Source: Oryzomicrobium sp.
GTDB lineage: Bacteria; Pseudomonadota; Gammaproteobacteria; Burkholderiales; Rhodocyclaceae
Direction: 5' to 3'
DNA: 64,000 bases
Assembly (NCBI RefSeq): GCF_021287045.1
Contig: NZ_JAJTBG010000005.1
Span: 233,795-297,794 of the forward strand
The position numbers and the translations under genes were made by a program. Positions 33,829-42,794 of the stretch are shown in pieces. The notes beneath the pieces were generated by a model, which saw nothing but the letters and a program-made list of their open reading frames with translations, did no database searches and was not told where the DNA came from. Positions within the stretch are counted from its first letter, which is position 1. Each line of letters begins with the position of its first letter.

Positions 33829-34347
33829 ATGAAAACCCACCACCTGCCCGCCCGGGGCCCGGTTTCCGCCGGACGCCACCAGCTCTGGGAAGAGAAGATT
33901 CACGACAGCTACCGGCGCAGCGCCAAGCTGCGGCAGCCCGCCGCCTGCACCGGCTGCGGCGCGGTGTACCGCCAGGGCCGCTGGGTCCGCCATCCCGACG
34001 AGGACGCCCCGGCCGGCAACACCCTATGCCCGGCCTGCCTGCGTTTGCGCGACCACTTCCCCGCCGGTTACGTGATCCTGCACGGTGCCGACCTCGGCGC
34101 CCGGCGCGGCGAACTGCTGCGCCTGATCCGCCACGAGGAAGCCGGACGGAACGGTAAAGGCGGCGACGGCAGCGCCCAGGCCCGGGTCATGGCCATCGAG
34201 GAAGGCGAGGGAGAGTGGCTGGTGACCACCACCGACACCCACCTGGCCCGGCGCATCGGCGAGGCCCTGCACCGGACCTGCCGGGGCACCCTGGACTTCC
34301 GCTACAGCCCGGGGCGCAACCTGTTGCGGGTGCACTGGACCGCCTGA
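33829..34347 (+). CDS. BCAM0308-type zinc-finger protein
   Basis: A 172-residue cytosolic protein. A zinc finger CTGCGAVYRQGRW...CPAC (about 45-75) is followed by an alpha/beta domain with the family core RVMAIEEGEGEWLVTTTDTHLARRIGEAL. It matches the uncharacterised BCAM0308 group, which has a C-terminal part reminiscent of nucleic-acid-binding ribosome factors; function unknown. The start at 33829 (MKTHHLPA) is preferred to an in-frame start 12 codons earlier. It lies 218 bases from the divergent PyrR-like gene, with a possible -10 TATATA near 33729. Confidence 0.75.
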   Translation: MKTHHLPARGPVSAGRHQLWEEKIHDSYRRSAKLRQPAACTGCGAVYRQGRWVRHPDEDAPAGNTLCPACLRLRDHFPAGYVILHGADLGARRGELLRLIRHEEAGRNGKGGDGSAQARVMAIEEGEGEWLVTTTDTHLARRIGEALHRTCRGTLDFRYSPGRNLLRVHWTA

Positions 34348-34414
34348 CCGCCCCAACCGCGACGGCCCCCTGCTGGCCCCGGCCCCCCCGCCCCCCCATC
34401 TGCGAGGCCCTGCC

Positions 34415-35026
34415 GTGCCACCGCCCTCGGACGCCCCCGCCCTGCCGCGCCTGCCCGGCCCGGGCGACGCCCTGCTCGTCGTGGACGTGCAGAACGACTT
34501 CCTGCCCGGCGGCGCCCTGGGCGTGGCCGACGGGGACCGGGTGATCGCCCCCCTCAACCGTTACATCCACCTCTTTCTGCAAGCGGGACTGCCCCTGGTG
34601 TTCACCCGGGACTGGCATCCGCCGGACCATTGCTCGTTCCAGGCCCGGGGCGGCCCCTGGCCCCCCCACTGCGTCGCCGGCAGCCCGGGGGCGGCCTTCC
34701 CCGCCGGCCTGCATATACCGGCCGGGGCCACCGTCGTCTCCAAGGGCGCCAGCGCCGAGGCGGACGCCTATTCCGCCTTCCAGGGCACCGGCCTGGGGGC
34801 CTACCTGCAACGCCTGGGCTGCCGCCGGGTCTTCGTCGGCGGCCTGGCCACCGACTACTGCGTGCTGGCCACGGTGCGCGACGCCCTGGTCCAGGGGCTG
34901 GAAGCAGTGCTGCTGCGCGACGCGGTGCGGCCGGTGGACGTCAGCCCCGGCGACGGGCAGCGGGCCGAGGACGAAATGCTGCGCCTCGGCGCATTCCCCC
35001 TGATCTGGGACGAGGTCGCGCCATGA
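34415..35026 (+). CDS. pncA: Nicotinamidase/isochorismatase-fold hydrolase PncA
   Basis: Cysteine hydrolase of 203 residues converting nicotinamide to nicotinate in NAD salvage. The catalytic triad is visible: Asp in LLVVDVQNDFLPGG, Lys in TVVSKGASAEADAYSAF and Cys in VGGLATDYCVLATV. The metal-site His residues are in TRDWHPPDHCSF. A GTG start with GAGG seven bases upstream is used. It overlaps pncB by four bases (ATGA), so the two successive enzymes of the salvage pathway are coupled. Confidence 0.92.
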   Translation: MPPPSDAPALPRLPGPGDALLVVDVQNDFLPGGALGVADGDRVIAPLNRYIHLFLQAGLPLVFTRDWHPPDHCSFQARGGPWPPHCVAGSPGAAFPAGLHIPAGATVVSKGASAEADAYSAFQGTGLGAYLQRLGCRRVFVGGLATDYCVLATVRDALVQGLEAVLLRDAVRPVDVSPGDGQRAEDEMLRLGAFPLIWDEVAP

Positions 35027-36372
35027 ACACCGATTGCAGCCCCCTGCTCACCGACCTGTACGAACTGACCATGTTGCAGGCCTACCTGGACGAGGGCATG
35101 GCCGACACGGCAGTGTTCGAATTCTTCGTCCGTGCCCTGCCGCCGTCGTGGAACTTCCTGATGGCGGCGGGCATCGAGCAGGCGGTGGATTACCTGGCCA
35201 CCCTGCGCTTCCGCGACGACGACCTGCGCTGGCTGCGCGACACCGGCCGCTTCCACCCGGTTTTTCTCGACTGGCTGGGCGACTTCCGCTTCGCCGGCGA
35301 CGTCTATGCCATGCGCGAAGGCACCGTGTTCTTTCCCGACGAGCCGGTGCTGCGGGTGGTGGCCCCCCTGGCCCAGGCCCAATTCGTCGAGAGCCGGCTG
35401 ATCAACCTGCTCAACTATTCCTGCCTGGTGGCGAGCAAGGCTGCCCGCTGCGTGCTGGCGGCGCCGGGGCGCCAGCTGGTGGATTTCGGCCTGCGCCGCG
35501 CCCACGGGGCCGAGGCCGGGCTGCTCGCCGCCCGCTCCAGCTACCTGGCCGGCTTTGCCGGCACCGCCACGGTGCTCGCCGGGCGGCGCTACGGCATCCC
35601 CCTGTTCGGCACCATGGCCCACTCCTACATCCAGGCCCATGACCGGGAGGCCCAGGCTTTCAGCCATTTTTCCGCTTCCCACCCCCGGGACGTGACCCTG
35701 CTGGTGGACACCTACGACAGCGAGGCGGCAGCAGCCAAGGTGGCGGTCCTGGCCCCGGATCTGCGCCAACGCGGGGTGAGCCTGAAGGCCCTGCGCCTGG
35801 ACAGCGGCGACCTGGCGGAACTGTCCAGGCGGGTGCGAGCCATTCTCGACCAGGCGGGCCTGGCCGAGGTGCGCATCTTCGCCAGCGGCAACCTGGACGA
35901 GCGCGAGATCGCCCGGCTGGTCGCGGCCGGCGCCCCCATCGACGGTTTCGGCGTGGGCACCCACCTGTCCACCTCGGCCGATGCGCCCTACCTGGATTCG
36001 GCCTACAAGCTCCAGGTCTATGCCGGCAAGTCGCGGCGCAAGCGCTCCCCGGGCAAGGCCACCTGGCCTGGGGAAAAGCAGGTCTACCGGGTGTATCGGG
36101 ACGACGGCCGGCCCAGCTACGACGTGGTGGCCCTGGCCTGCGAGCCGCCGCCACCGGAACACAGCCGAGCCCTCTTGCACCAAGTAATGCACCAGGGCCG
36201 CCGGGAGCCTCCCCTGGAGCCCCTGGACCTCCTGCGTCATCACGCCGACGCCGAACTGGCCCTGCTCCCTGCCGAACTGCGCCGGCTGGACCCGGCGCCC
36301 ACGCCCTACCCGGTGCAGATCAGCGCGCCGCTGCGGGCCCTGGCCCACAAGCTGGACCAGCAGACGCACTAG
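35023..36372 (+). CDS. pncB: Nicotinate phosphoribosyltransferase PncB
   Basis: Enzyme of 449 residues making nicotinate mononucleotide from nicotinate, PRPP and ATP. Family motifs include LLTDLYELTMLQAYL, FFVRALPPSWNFLMAAG, the active-site DFGLRRAHGAEAGLLAARSSY, GTMAHSYIQAH, LRLDSGDLAELSR (PRPP contact) and FGVGTHL. It is coupled to pncA by an ATGA overlap. Length and motifs are complete. Confidence 0.94.
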   Translation: MNTDCSPLLTDLYELTMLQAYLDEGMADTAVFEFFVRALPPSWNFLMAAGIEQAVDYLATLRFRDDDLRWLRDTGRFHPVFLDWLGDFRFAGDVYAMREGTVFFPDEPVLRVVAPLAQAQFVESRLINLLNYSCLVASKAARCVLAAPGRQLVDFGLRRAHGAEAGLLAARSSYLAGFAGTATVLAGRRYGIPLFGTMAHSYIQAHDREAQAFSHFSASHPRDVTLLVDTYDSEAAAAKVAVLAPDLRQRGVSLKALRLDSGDLAELSRRVRAILDQAGLAEVRIFASGNLDEREIARLVAAGAPIDGFGVGTHLSTSADAPYLDSAYKLQVYAGKSRRKRSPGKATWPGEKQVYRVYRDDGRPSYDVVALACEPPPPEHSRALLHQVMHQGRREPPLEPLDLLRHHADAELALLPAELRRLDPAPTPYPVQISAPLRALAHKLDQQTH

Positions 36373-36433
36373 CCGCCCGGGGCACGCCGGGCGTGGCGAT
36401 TCACAATCTCACAGCCTCACAACCGCTCCACGG

Positions 36434-36892
36434 CTAGTCCGCGCCGCCGCCCTTTTCCAGGGCCGCCAGGCGCGCGCGCAGGGCCTTTTCTTCCTGGTAG
36501 CGGGCGGTGGCGTCCCGGGCCACCGCCAGGGCGCCCAGCACCTGCCCCTGGGCGTCGGCGACCACGGCGAAGCTCATGTCCACGTACAGGGTGCCCCCGG
36601 CGGCGGTCTGGGCCCGGGTGACCAGGACGCGCCGGCCGAGCCGGGTGGCGCCCTGGGCCAGGGCCCGGTCGTAGCCCTGCCAGTGGGCGGGACGCAGCCG
36701 CTCGGGAATGATCAGGTCCAGGCTGCGGCCCACCGCCTCGGCGGCGGTGAAGCCGAACAGGGCCTCGGCCGAGGGGTTCCAGGCCCGGATCACCCCCTCC
36801 TTGTCGGCGAAGACCAGGGCCTCGGCCATGTGGGCCACCAGCAGGGCCGCCAGGGGGCCGTCGGGCAGCCCGGTTGGATCGTGGTGTGCCAT
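36434..36892 (-). CDS. PAS domain protein
   Basis: A 152-residue single PAS domain protein. The PAS core runs MAEALVFADKEGVIRAWNPSAEALFGFTAAEAVGRSL through GGTLYVDMSFAVVADAQGQVLGALAVARDAT, then a short C-terminal helix. It has no output domain, so it would act by binding a partner or a ligand or cofactor. GGGAGG precedes the ATG. It is divergent from a small hypothetical gene. Confidence 0.85.
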   Translation of the reverse strand: MAHHDPTGLPDGPLAALLVAHMAEALVFADKEGVIRAWNPSAEALFGFTAAEAVGRSLDLIIPERLRPAHWQGYDRALAQGATRLGRRVLVTRAQTAAGGTLYVDMSFAVVADAQGQVLGALAVARDATARYQEEKALRARLAALEKGGGAD

Positions 36893-36951
36893 GGTGCGTC
36901 CTCCCGCTACGTTGCTGATGGGTGCCGACGCCGCGTCGGCGATTGCCGCAA

Positions 36952-36979
36952 TTGCATTGCGCCGGTGCCGGTTTATAGT
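36952..36979 (+). promoter_or_regulatory. Promoter of small ORF
   Basis: TTGCAT (36952-36957), 16 bases, TATAGT (36974-36979), ending 31 bases before the ATG at 37011. Confidence 0.5.
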
Positions 36980-37010
36980 CGTTGGACCCCCGACCTCACC
37001 GCGATACGCC

Positions 37011-37241
37011 ATGCCCGCCCCGCTCCTCGTTCCCCGCCGGACCTACCTGATCGAGCTGTGCAGCGGCGAGCGGCGGCACTGGCAGTACCTGGGCGAGGAC
37101 GATACCGGCGCCTGGTGGCGCGACCGGGACAGCGGCCGGGAATTCAGCGAGGCCAGCCTGATGTACGCCTGGACGGTGCTCGGCGAAGCGTTGCCGGAAA
37201 CTCCCGCAGCGCCCGAACCTCCGGCCGGCGGTCAATCCTGA
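37011..37241 (+). CDS. Small hypothetical protein
   Basis: A 76-residue protein that I do not recognise. It starts MPAPLLVPRRTYLIELC, has a compact beta-rich middle (RRHWQYLGEDDTGAWWRD) and an Ala/Pro-rich tail. A well-formed promoter lies directly upstream, and the leader is short. The nearest Shine-Dalgarno is weak. Confidence 0.55.
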   Translation: MPAPLLVPRRTYLIELCSGERRHWQYLGEDDTGAWWRDRDSGREFSEASLMYAWTVLGEALPETPAAPEPPAGGQS

Positions 37242-37346
37242 CCCTGGGTCCGCAAGCCGCCCGCACCGCCCTCCGTTCAGCATAGCCGCCCCGCCCGGCG
37301 CCGGGCAGTGTCGACATGGCGCAGCCGCCGGTTCCGCCCGTTCCCC

Positions 37347-38063
37347 CTACTCGCTGGTGCTCGGACTCCAGAACGCCTGGCTGACCAGGGGCGAGGCGGC
37401 CAGGCGGGCCACCAGGCCGTCCAGATGGTCGCCGTCCACCGCCGTGGCCGCCAGGGTGGCCTCGATTTCCACCGCGTCCTCGCCGAAGGCGTGGATTTCC
37501 AGGTCCTGCACCGGGTAGCCGCCCCCTTCCAGGGCCGCCTCGAGCATGGTCAGCACTTCCTTCTGGCGCCCCCGCTCGACGATCACGTAGACCGTGTTGG
37601 TCACTTCCACCGAGGCCACGTCCAGGGGCTGGCGGTTCACCGCGTTCACGATCGGCCGCAGCAGGGTGTTGGCGGCCAGCACGTAGACCGTGCCCACCAC
37701 CGCCTCCAGGATCAGGTCGGCCCCGGCGCAGGCGCCGATGGCCGCCGAACCCCACAGGGTGGCGGCGGTGTTGAGGCCGCGCACGTTGCCTTCCTCACGC
37801 ATGATCACGCCGGCGCCGAGGAAGCCGATACCGGAGACCACGTAGGCCACCACCCGCACCGCCCCGTCGTGGCCGCTCATGCGGTTGGCCATGTCCACGA
37901 AGATGGCCGCCCCCACCGCCACCAGTACGTTGGTGCGCAGCCCGGCGGTGCGCTGCCGGTACTGGCGCTCGAACCCCACCAGGCCGCCGAGGACGAAGGC
38001 GGCGGTGAGGCTGACGAGGGAATCGAGCAGGGAGGAGAGGTTGACGTTGTTCAAGGCTTCCAT
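37347..38063 (-). CDS. MgtC/SapB family membrane protein
   Basis: Inner-membrane protein of 238 residues. The N-terminal half has about four hydrophobic helices with the MgtC signature LGGLVGFERQYRQRTAGLRTNVLVAVGAA and GIGFLGAGVIM, then RGLNTAATLW. The C-terminal half is a soluble ACT-like domain (TNTVYVIVERGRQKEVLTMLE). MgtC proteins modulate ATP synthase and magnesium adaptation. No magnesium riboswitch was seen upstream. Confidence 0.9.
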   Translation of the reverse strand: MEALNNVNLSSLLDSLVSLTAAFVLGGLVGFERQYRQRTAGLRTNVLVAVGAAIFVDMANRMSGHDGAVRVVAYVVSGIGFLGAGVIMREEGNVRGLNTAATLWGSAAIGACAGADLILEAVVGTVYVLAANTLLRPIVNAVNRQPLDVASVEVTNTVYVIVERGRQKEVLTMLEAALEGGGYPVQDLEIHAFGEDAVEIEATLAATAVDGDHLDGLVARLAASPLVSQAFWSPSTSE

Positions 38064-38168
38064 GGGGTCTCCAGAAAGGCGTCCGGCGCCAGGGGCCGAA
38101 CCGGCCGGGCGCCAGTGTCGCCGCGCCCGGTTACAGCCAGGGCATCGCGCCCGTAGTAGCGGGCCGAA

Positions 38169-39356
38169 TCAAGCCGGCCGCAGCGTCTCCGCCTCCGCAC
38201 CCACCCAGCGCCACAGCAGCAGGGCGGCGGCCAGGGCGCAGGCGGCGGAAAAGGTGAAGGCGGCCCAGGGGGCGACGCCCTGGTACAGGGCGCCGAACGC
38301 CAGGGAGGCGGGCAGCAGGCAGACGCCCGCCGTCAGGTTGAACCAGCCGAAGGCGGTGCCCTGGCGGCCGGCCGGGGCCAGATCGGCCACCAGGGCCTTT
38401 TCCACTCCCTCGGTGGCGGCCATGAACAGGCCGTAGCCGGCGAACAGCAGATAGAGCAGGGGGCCGTCGCCGCCGATCAGCCCCAGACCCAGGTAGAAGA
38501 GGCCGTAGGCCAGGTAGCCGGCCACCAGCAGCCGCACCCGGCCGACCCGGTCGGACAGGCCCGACAGGGGTGTCGAGGCGAGCATCGCCACCGCCGAGAC
38601 GGCGGCCCACAGGAGCGGCACCTGGGCCTCGGGCACTCCCAGTTCCCGGGCGCGCAGCAGCAGGAACATGTTGGACGAGTTACCCAGGGTGAACAGGGCC
38701 ACCACCGCCAGGTAGCGGCGCAGCCGGCCGGGCAGCCGGGCCAGGTGCCAGTCGATCTTGCGGGACTCCCGGGACACGGCCCCGGCAGGCTCCCGCAGCC
38801 CGGCGGCCAGGGCCAGGCACAGGGCCGCCGGCAAGGCCGACCAGAGGAAGACGTCGCGCAACGGCAAGCCGGCGCCGAGCAGCAGGGCGGCCAGCAGGGG
38901 GCCGACCACCGCCCCGGCGTTGTCCATGGCCCGGTGCAGGCCGAAGGCCAGGCCGCGCCGCTCCGGCGGCACGCTGGTGGCGAGCAGGGCGTCCCGGGGC
39001 GAGGTGCGCAGGCCCTTGCCGACCCGGTCGGCAAAGCGCAGCGCCAGCAGCCCGGGCCAGGCCGTGACGAAGGCGATCAGGGGGCGGGCCGCCCCGGCCA
39101 GGCCGTAGCCGAACACCACCCAGGGGGTGCTGCGCCGGGTCCGGTCCACCACCACGCCGGACACCAGCTTGAGCAGGCTGGCGGTAGCCTCGGCGATGCC
39201 CTCGATCAGCCCCAGGGCCCGGGGGCCGGCCATCAGCACCGACGACAGGTAGAGCGGCACGAGGGGGTAGAGCATCTCGCTGGCGCTGTCGTTGACCAGG
39301 CTGATCAGGCCGAGCAGCCAGACGGTGCGCGGCAGGGAGGTCAGCGCGGCCAGCAT
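38169..39356 (-). CDS. MFS transporter
   Basis: Major facilitator of 395 residues with about twelve hydrophobic helices. The loop 2-3 region reads GVVVDRTRRSTPWVVFGYGLAG, and FADRVGKGLRTSPRDALLA lies in the first half, a motif set common in a group annotated as drug or sugar MFS exporters. The C-terminal half contains SGLSDRVGRVRLLVAGYLAYG. Substrate unknown. It follows the LysR gene by 52 bases on the same strand and could be its partner. Confidence 0.88.
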   Translation of the reverse strand: MLAALTSLPRTVWLLGLISLVNDSASEMLYPLVPLYLSSVLMAGPRALGLIEGIAEATASLLKLVSGVVVDRTRRSTPWVVFGYGLAGAARPLIAFVTAWPGLLALRFADRVGKGLRTSPRDALLATSVPPERRGLAFGLHRAMDNAGAVVGPLLAALLLGAGLPLRDVFLWSALPAALCLALAAGLREPAGAVSRESRKIDWHLARLPGRLRRYLAVVALFTLGNSSNMFLLLRARELGVPEAQVPLLWAAVSAVAMLASTPLSGLSDRVGRVRLLVAGYLAYGLFYLGLGLIGGDGPLLYLLFAGYGLFMAATEGVEKALVADLAPAGRQGTAFGWFNLTAGVCLLPASLAFGALYQGVAPWAAFTFSAACALAAALLLWRWVGAEAETLRPA

Positions 39357-39408
39357 GGGCGGGGCGTCCGCAGGGTTGGCGGGTGCGGTTGGCGACCGGC
39401 GGGACCGG

Positions 39409-40305
39409 TCACTCCGCCGGGCCGTCGTCCACCGGCGGGCCGAAGGGGATGCCGCCGGCGGCCAGGTCGAGGAACAGGCGGCGGGCGATGGGGTGGCCGC
39501 CGTCGCCGCGCAGGTAGAGGTGGTAGGCCACGTCCGGCAGCCGGGGCAGCCCCTCGGCGGGGCCGAGCACGCGCAGGGTGGGGTCGAGCAGGTCGATGCT
39601 GCGGGCGGTGACCCCCAGGCCGGCGCGCAGGGCGGCCTTGATGCCGATCAGGGTGGGGGATTCGTAGCTGATGCGCCAGGGCACGGCGGCGTCGGCGGGC
39701 TGGGCCTCCAGGGTCTGCAAGGCGAGCTGGCGGAAGATGCTTGGCTCGTCGGCCAGGATCAGGGGCAGGGGGTCGCCGCGCCGGTAGGAGAATTCCTCGG
39801 CGCACAGCCAGACCGTGGGCGAGGTGCGCAGGGTCAGGCCGGGCAGGGTCGGGTCGAGGCGGGTAGACAGGGTCATGTCCAGGTCGCCGCGGCGCAGGTC
39901 GTCCATGAGGAAGGGGCTGCGCCCGACGTGGATCTGGATCTGCACCTGGGGATAGGCCTTGGCGAAGCCGGCGAGCAGCCCGGGCAGCAGGGTGTCGGCC
40001 ACGTCATGGGGCGCGCCGATGCGCAGGGTGGCCCCCTCCCCCGCCCCGGCCAGGGCGTGCAGGGTCTGGTCGTTGAGGGCCAGCAGGCGCCGGGCGTAGC
40101 CGAGCAGCCGGGTGCCCTGGGCGGTGAGGCGCCGGCTCCGGCCGGATTTCTCGAACAGGGGGAAGCCCAGTTCCGCCTCCAGCCGGTGCATCTGGTGGGT
40201 GACGGCGGATTGGGTCTTGTGCAGCCGGACGGCGGCGGCGGCGAAACCGCCGTGGTCCACCACGGTCTGCAAGGTGCGCAGCAGGGCCAGATCCAAGGTC
40301 TTCAT
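39409..40305 (-). CDS. LysR family transcriptional regulator
   Basis: Regulator of 298 residues. The N-terminal helix-turn-helix reads [39 protein letters not shown] (about 9-47), and a periplasmic-binding-protein-like effector domain follows. Divergent from the cysteine-dioxygenase-like and rhodanese genes, with a repeated 12-base AT motif in the 110-base gap. It is very likely their activator, responding to a sulfur compound (inference). Confidence 0.9.
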   Translation of the reverse strand: MKTLDLALLRTLQTVVDHGGFAAAAVRLHKTQSAVTHQMHRLEAELGFPLFEKSGRSRRLTAQGTRLLGYARRLLALNDQTLHALAGAGEGATLRIGAPHDVADTLLPGLLAGFAKAYPQVQIQIHVGRSPFLMDDLRRGDLDMTLSTRLDPTLPGLTLRTSPTVWLCAEEFSYRRGDPLPLILADEPSIFRQLALQTLEAQPADAAVPWRISYESPTLIGIKAALRAGLGVTARSIDLLDPTLRVLGPAEGLPRLPDVAYHLYLRGDGGHPIARRLFLDLAAGGIPFGPPVDDGPAE

Positions 40306-40399
40306 ATATTAATTTCCTTCATGTTTCCCGACAGGATAATTCAATTGCCCCACGACTGGCGCGGACCTTAAACTTTTTGCCGTCCCGATATATTAATTT
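40304..40399. repeat. 12-bp direct repeat ATATATTAATTT in the LysR/dioxygenase divergent promoter
   Basis: Perfect copies at 40304-40315 (at the LysR start codon) and 40388-40399 (just before the dioxygenase ribosome site), 84 bases apart. They contain the palindrome ATTAAT and stand out in a GC-rich background. Candidate LysR contact sites. Confidence 0.5.
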
Positions 40400-40415
40400 T
40401 TTTCAAGGATCGCCC

Positions 40416-41003
40416 ATGTCCCTCGCCGACGAACGCCGCCACGCCGTGGCCCAGGCCATCGCCGCCATGCAGCGCCTGGCCGCCCGCCAGCCCTTCGACC
40501 GGGCCGCCCTGGCCGCCATCCTGGACGAGGTGAAGGCCCTGGCCGCCCGGTCCGAATGGTGGAGCGGCGCCGAGTTCGCCCCGCCCGAAGAGGGGGAGCG
40601 CCAGGCCCGCTACTTCATCCACGAAGAGGCGGACCGCAGCTTCGCCCTGTACCTGAACGTGATGCGCCCGGGCAAGCGCATCCCGCCCCACGACCACACC
40701 ACCTGGGCCTGCGTCGCCGCCGTCGCGGGCGAGGAGCACAACGAGGTGTACAACCGGCTGGACGACGGCGCGGTGCCGGGCCGGGCCGAGCTGCGCCTGC
40801 GCGAAACCGTGGTGGTAGGCCCGGGCAACGGCATCGCCTTGATGCCCGACGACATTCACGCCGTGCAGATTCGCGGCGACCAGGTGATCCGCCACCTGCA
40901 CATGTACGGCCGTGCCCTGGAAACCCTGACCGGGCGCACCGTCTTCGACGTGGACGCCGGCACCTGCCAGCCCATGGCCATCGGCGTCACCACCCGGCGC
41001 TGA
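40416..41003 (+). CDS. Cysteine dioxygenase-type cupin (thiol dioxygenase)
   Basis: Cupin-fold non-heme iron dioxygenase of 195 residues. The iron ligands are H92 and H94 (PPHDHTTW) and H160 (VIRHLH). These enzymes oxidise cysteine or 3-mercaptopropionate-like thiols to sulfinates. AAGGAT precedes the ATG. It lies 21 bases before a multi-domain rhodanese and is divergent from a LysR gene. This arrangement suggests a sulfur-oxidation module for an organic thiol, with the rhodanese handling the released sulfur. The exact thiol is not determined. Confidence 0.85.
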   Translation: MSLADERRHAVAQAIAAMQRLAARQPFDRAALAAILDEVKALAARSEWWSGAEFAPPEEGERQARYFIHEEADRSFALYLNVMRPGKRIPPHDHTTWACVAAVAGEEHNEVYNRLDDGAVPGRAELRLRETVVVGPGNGIALMPDDIHAVQIRGDQVIRHLHMYGRALETLTGRTVFDVDAGTCQPMAIGVTTRR

Positions 41004-41024
41004 CGCCGCCGCAGCGCATCGCCC

Positions 41025-42668
41025 ATGACCGCCCCTCGCATCACCCCCGCTACCCTCAAGGACTGGCTCCACGACGGCGCCGAGCTCGCCCTGTGCGATG
41101 TGCGCGAAGCCGGCCAGTTCGGCGAATCCCACCTGCTCCACGCCGTGCCCCTGCCCTACAGCCGGCTGGAACTGGACGCCCCGCGCCTGCTGCCCAACCG
41201 CCGGGTGCGCCTGGTCCTGTGCGACGACGGCAGCGGCGGCAGCGGCGACACCGGCAGCGTGGCCGACCGGGCGGCGGCCCGCCTGGCCGCCCTGGGCTAC
41301 CGGCCCCAGGTGCTCGCCGGCGGCACCGCCGCCTGGGCCGCCGCCGGCTTCGCCCTGTTCGCCGGGGTGAACGTGCCCTCCAAGACCTTCGGCGAGCTTG
41401 TCGAGCACCGCTGCCACACGCCCCGCGTCACCCCGGACCGGCTCGCCGCCTGGCAGGCCGAAGGCCGCGACCTGGTGGTGGTGGACGGCCGCCCCTTCGC
41501 CGAATACCGCAAGATGAACATCCCCGGGGCGGTGTGCTGCCCCAACGGCGAGCTGGCCCTGCGCATCGACGCCCTGGCCCCCCGGCCGGACACCACCATC
41601 GTGGTCAACTGCGCCGGCCGCACCCGCAGCCTGATCGGCGCCCAGACCCTGATCGACCTGGGCCTGCCCAACCCGGTATACGCCCTGGAGAACGGCACCC
41701 AGGGCTGGGTGCTGGCCGACCGGGCCCTGGAGCACGGCAGCGCCCGGCGCTACCCGGACGACGCCCGCCCGGCCGACCCGGAGGCCCGCCGCCACCAGGC
41801 CCGCCGCCTGGCGCGGCGCTGGGGCGTGGGCCGCCTCGACGGCCCCCGGGCCGCCGCCCTGCTCGCCGACCCCGGGCGCAGCACCTTCTTGTGCGACGTG
41901 CGCAGCCCCGAAGAATTCACCGCCGGCACCCTGCCCGGCGCCCAGTCCGCCCCTGGCGGTCAGCTCATCCAGGCCACCGACCAGTACGTGGGAGTGCGCC
42001 GCGCCCGGCTGGTGCTGTTCGACGACGACGGCATCCGCGCCCCGGTGGTGGCCGCCTGGCTGGCCCGCCTGGGCTTCGAGGCCTGGGTGCTTGCAGGGGT
42101 GGAAGCCACGGCCGGGGGCGGGCTCGCCGCCCCGGGCTTCACGCCCGTCGCCCCGCCCGTTGCCGATCCACCGGCCCTTCCCACCATCACTCCGCCGGCG
42201 GTGCAGGAGCGTCTCGACCGGGGCGCCCTGCTCCTCGACCTGCGCCCGAGCATGGCCCACCGCCGGGGGCGCATTCCCGGCTCGCTGTGGACGATCCGGC
42301 CGCGCCTCGCCGCCCTGCCCCTGGCCGGCCGCGCCCTGGTGCTGGTGGCCGACGACCCGGCCGTGGCCGCCCTGGCGGCAGACGAAGCCCGCAGCCTGGG
42401 CGCCGCCTCGGTGGAACTGCTGGCTGGCGGCACCGCCGCCTGGGAGGCCGCTGGCCATCTCCTGGCCCCCAGTCCGGCCCTGCCCGCCGACGCAGACTGC
42501 ATCGACTACCTGTTCTTCGTGCACGACCGCCACGACGGCAACCGGGAGGCGGCGCGCCGCTACCTGGCCTGGGAAACCGGGCTGGTGGCCCAGCTCGACG
42601 CCCGGGAGCGGGCCGAACTCGACGCCTGCACCGCTCCGGCGGAGGCTGAGGAGGAACCCGCCCCCTGA
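41025..42668 (+). CDS. Four-domain rhodanese sulfurtransferase
   Basis: A 547-residue protein with four rhodanese-like domains, about 1-115, 125-240, 265-375 and 385-490. Domain 2 has the active Cys C196 in VVNCAGRTRS. Domain 1 has a Cys (C66, VLCDDGSG) in the right loop. Domains 3 (LVLFDDDG) and 4 (LVLVADDP) lack it and are structural. Each domain keeps an AGG- or AGV-type end (VLAGGTAAW twice). The last about 60 residues form a separate helical tail. It is coupled with the upstream thiol dioxygenase gene. It would carry persulfide sulfur from a dioxygenase-linked thiol pathway. Confidence 0.87.
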   Translation: MTAPRITPATLKDWLHDGAELALCDVREAGQFGESHLLHAVPLPYSRLELDAPRLLPNRRVRLVLCDDGSGGSGDTGSVADRAAARLAALGYRPQVLAGGTAAWAAAGFALFAGVNVPSKTFGELVEHRCHTPRVTPDRLAAWQAEGRDLVVVDGRPFAEYRKMNIPGAVCCPNGELALRIDALAPRPDTTIVVNCAGRTRSLIGAQTLIDLGLPNPVYALENGTQGWVLADRALEHGSARRYPDDARPADPEARRHQARRLARRWGVGRLDGPRAAALLADPGRSTFLCDVRSPEEFTAGTLPGAQSAPGGQLIQATDQYVGVRRARLVLFDDDGIRAPVVAAWLARLGFEAWVLAGVEATAGGGLAAPGFTPVAPPVADPPALPTITPPAVQERLDRGALLLDLRPSMAHRRGRIPGSLWTIRPRLAALPLAGRALVLVADDPAVAALAADEARSLGAASVELLAGGTAAWEAAGHLLAPSPALPADADCIDYLFFVHDRHDGNREAARRYLAWETGLVAQLDARERAELDACTAPAEAEEEPAP

Positions 42669-42724
42669 CCGCCCGCTCCGCAAACGACACATCGGATGGC
42701 AGCGCTGGAAAAGTCCAAAGACAA

Positions 42725-42762
42725 CGGGCCGGTCCCGAAGGAGCCGGCCCGCCGGACACCGC
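42725..42762 (-). terminator. Terminator of the surface-protein operon
   Basis: Stem CGGGCCGG...CCGGCCCG (42725-42751) with inner pairing, followed on the minus strand by a T-rich TTGTCTTT. It lies 33 bases after the OmpA-type gene stop. Confidence 0.65.
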
Positions 42763-42794
42763 CTCGCCGTCTTGTCGCCATGGCGGCGGAACGG

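Noticed and set aside
36708-37010. N-terminal extension of the small hypothetical protein
   Set aside because: It runs antisense to the PAS gene; a promoter lies just before the ATG at 37011.
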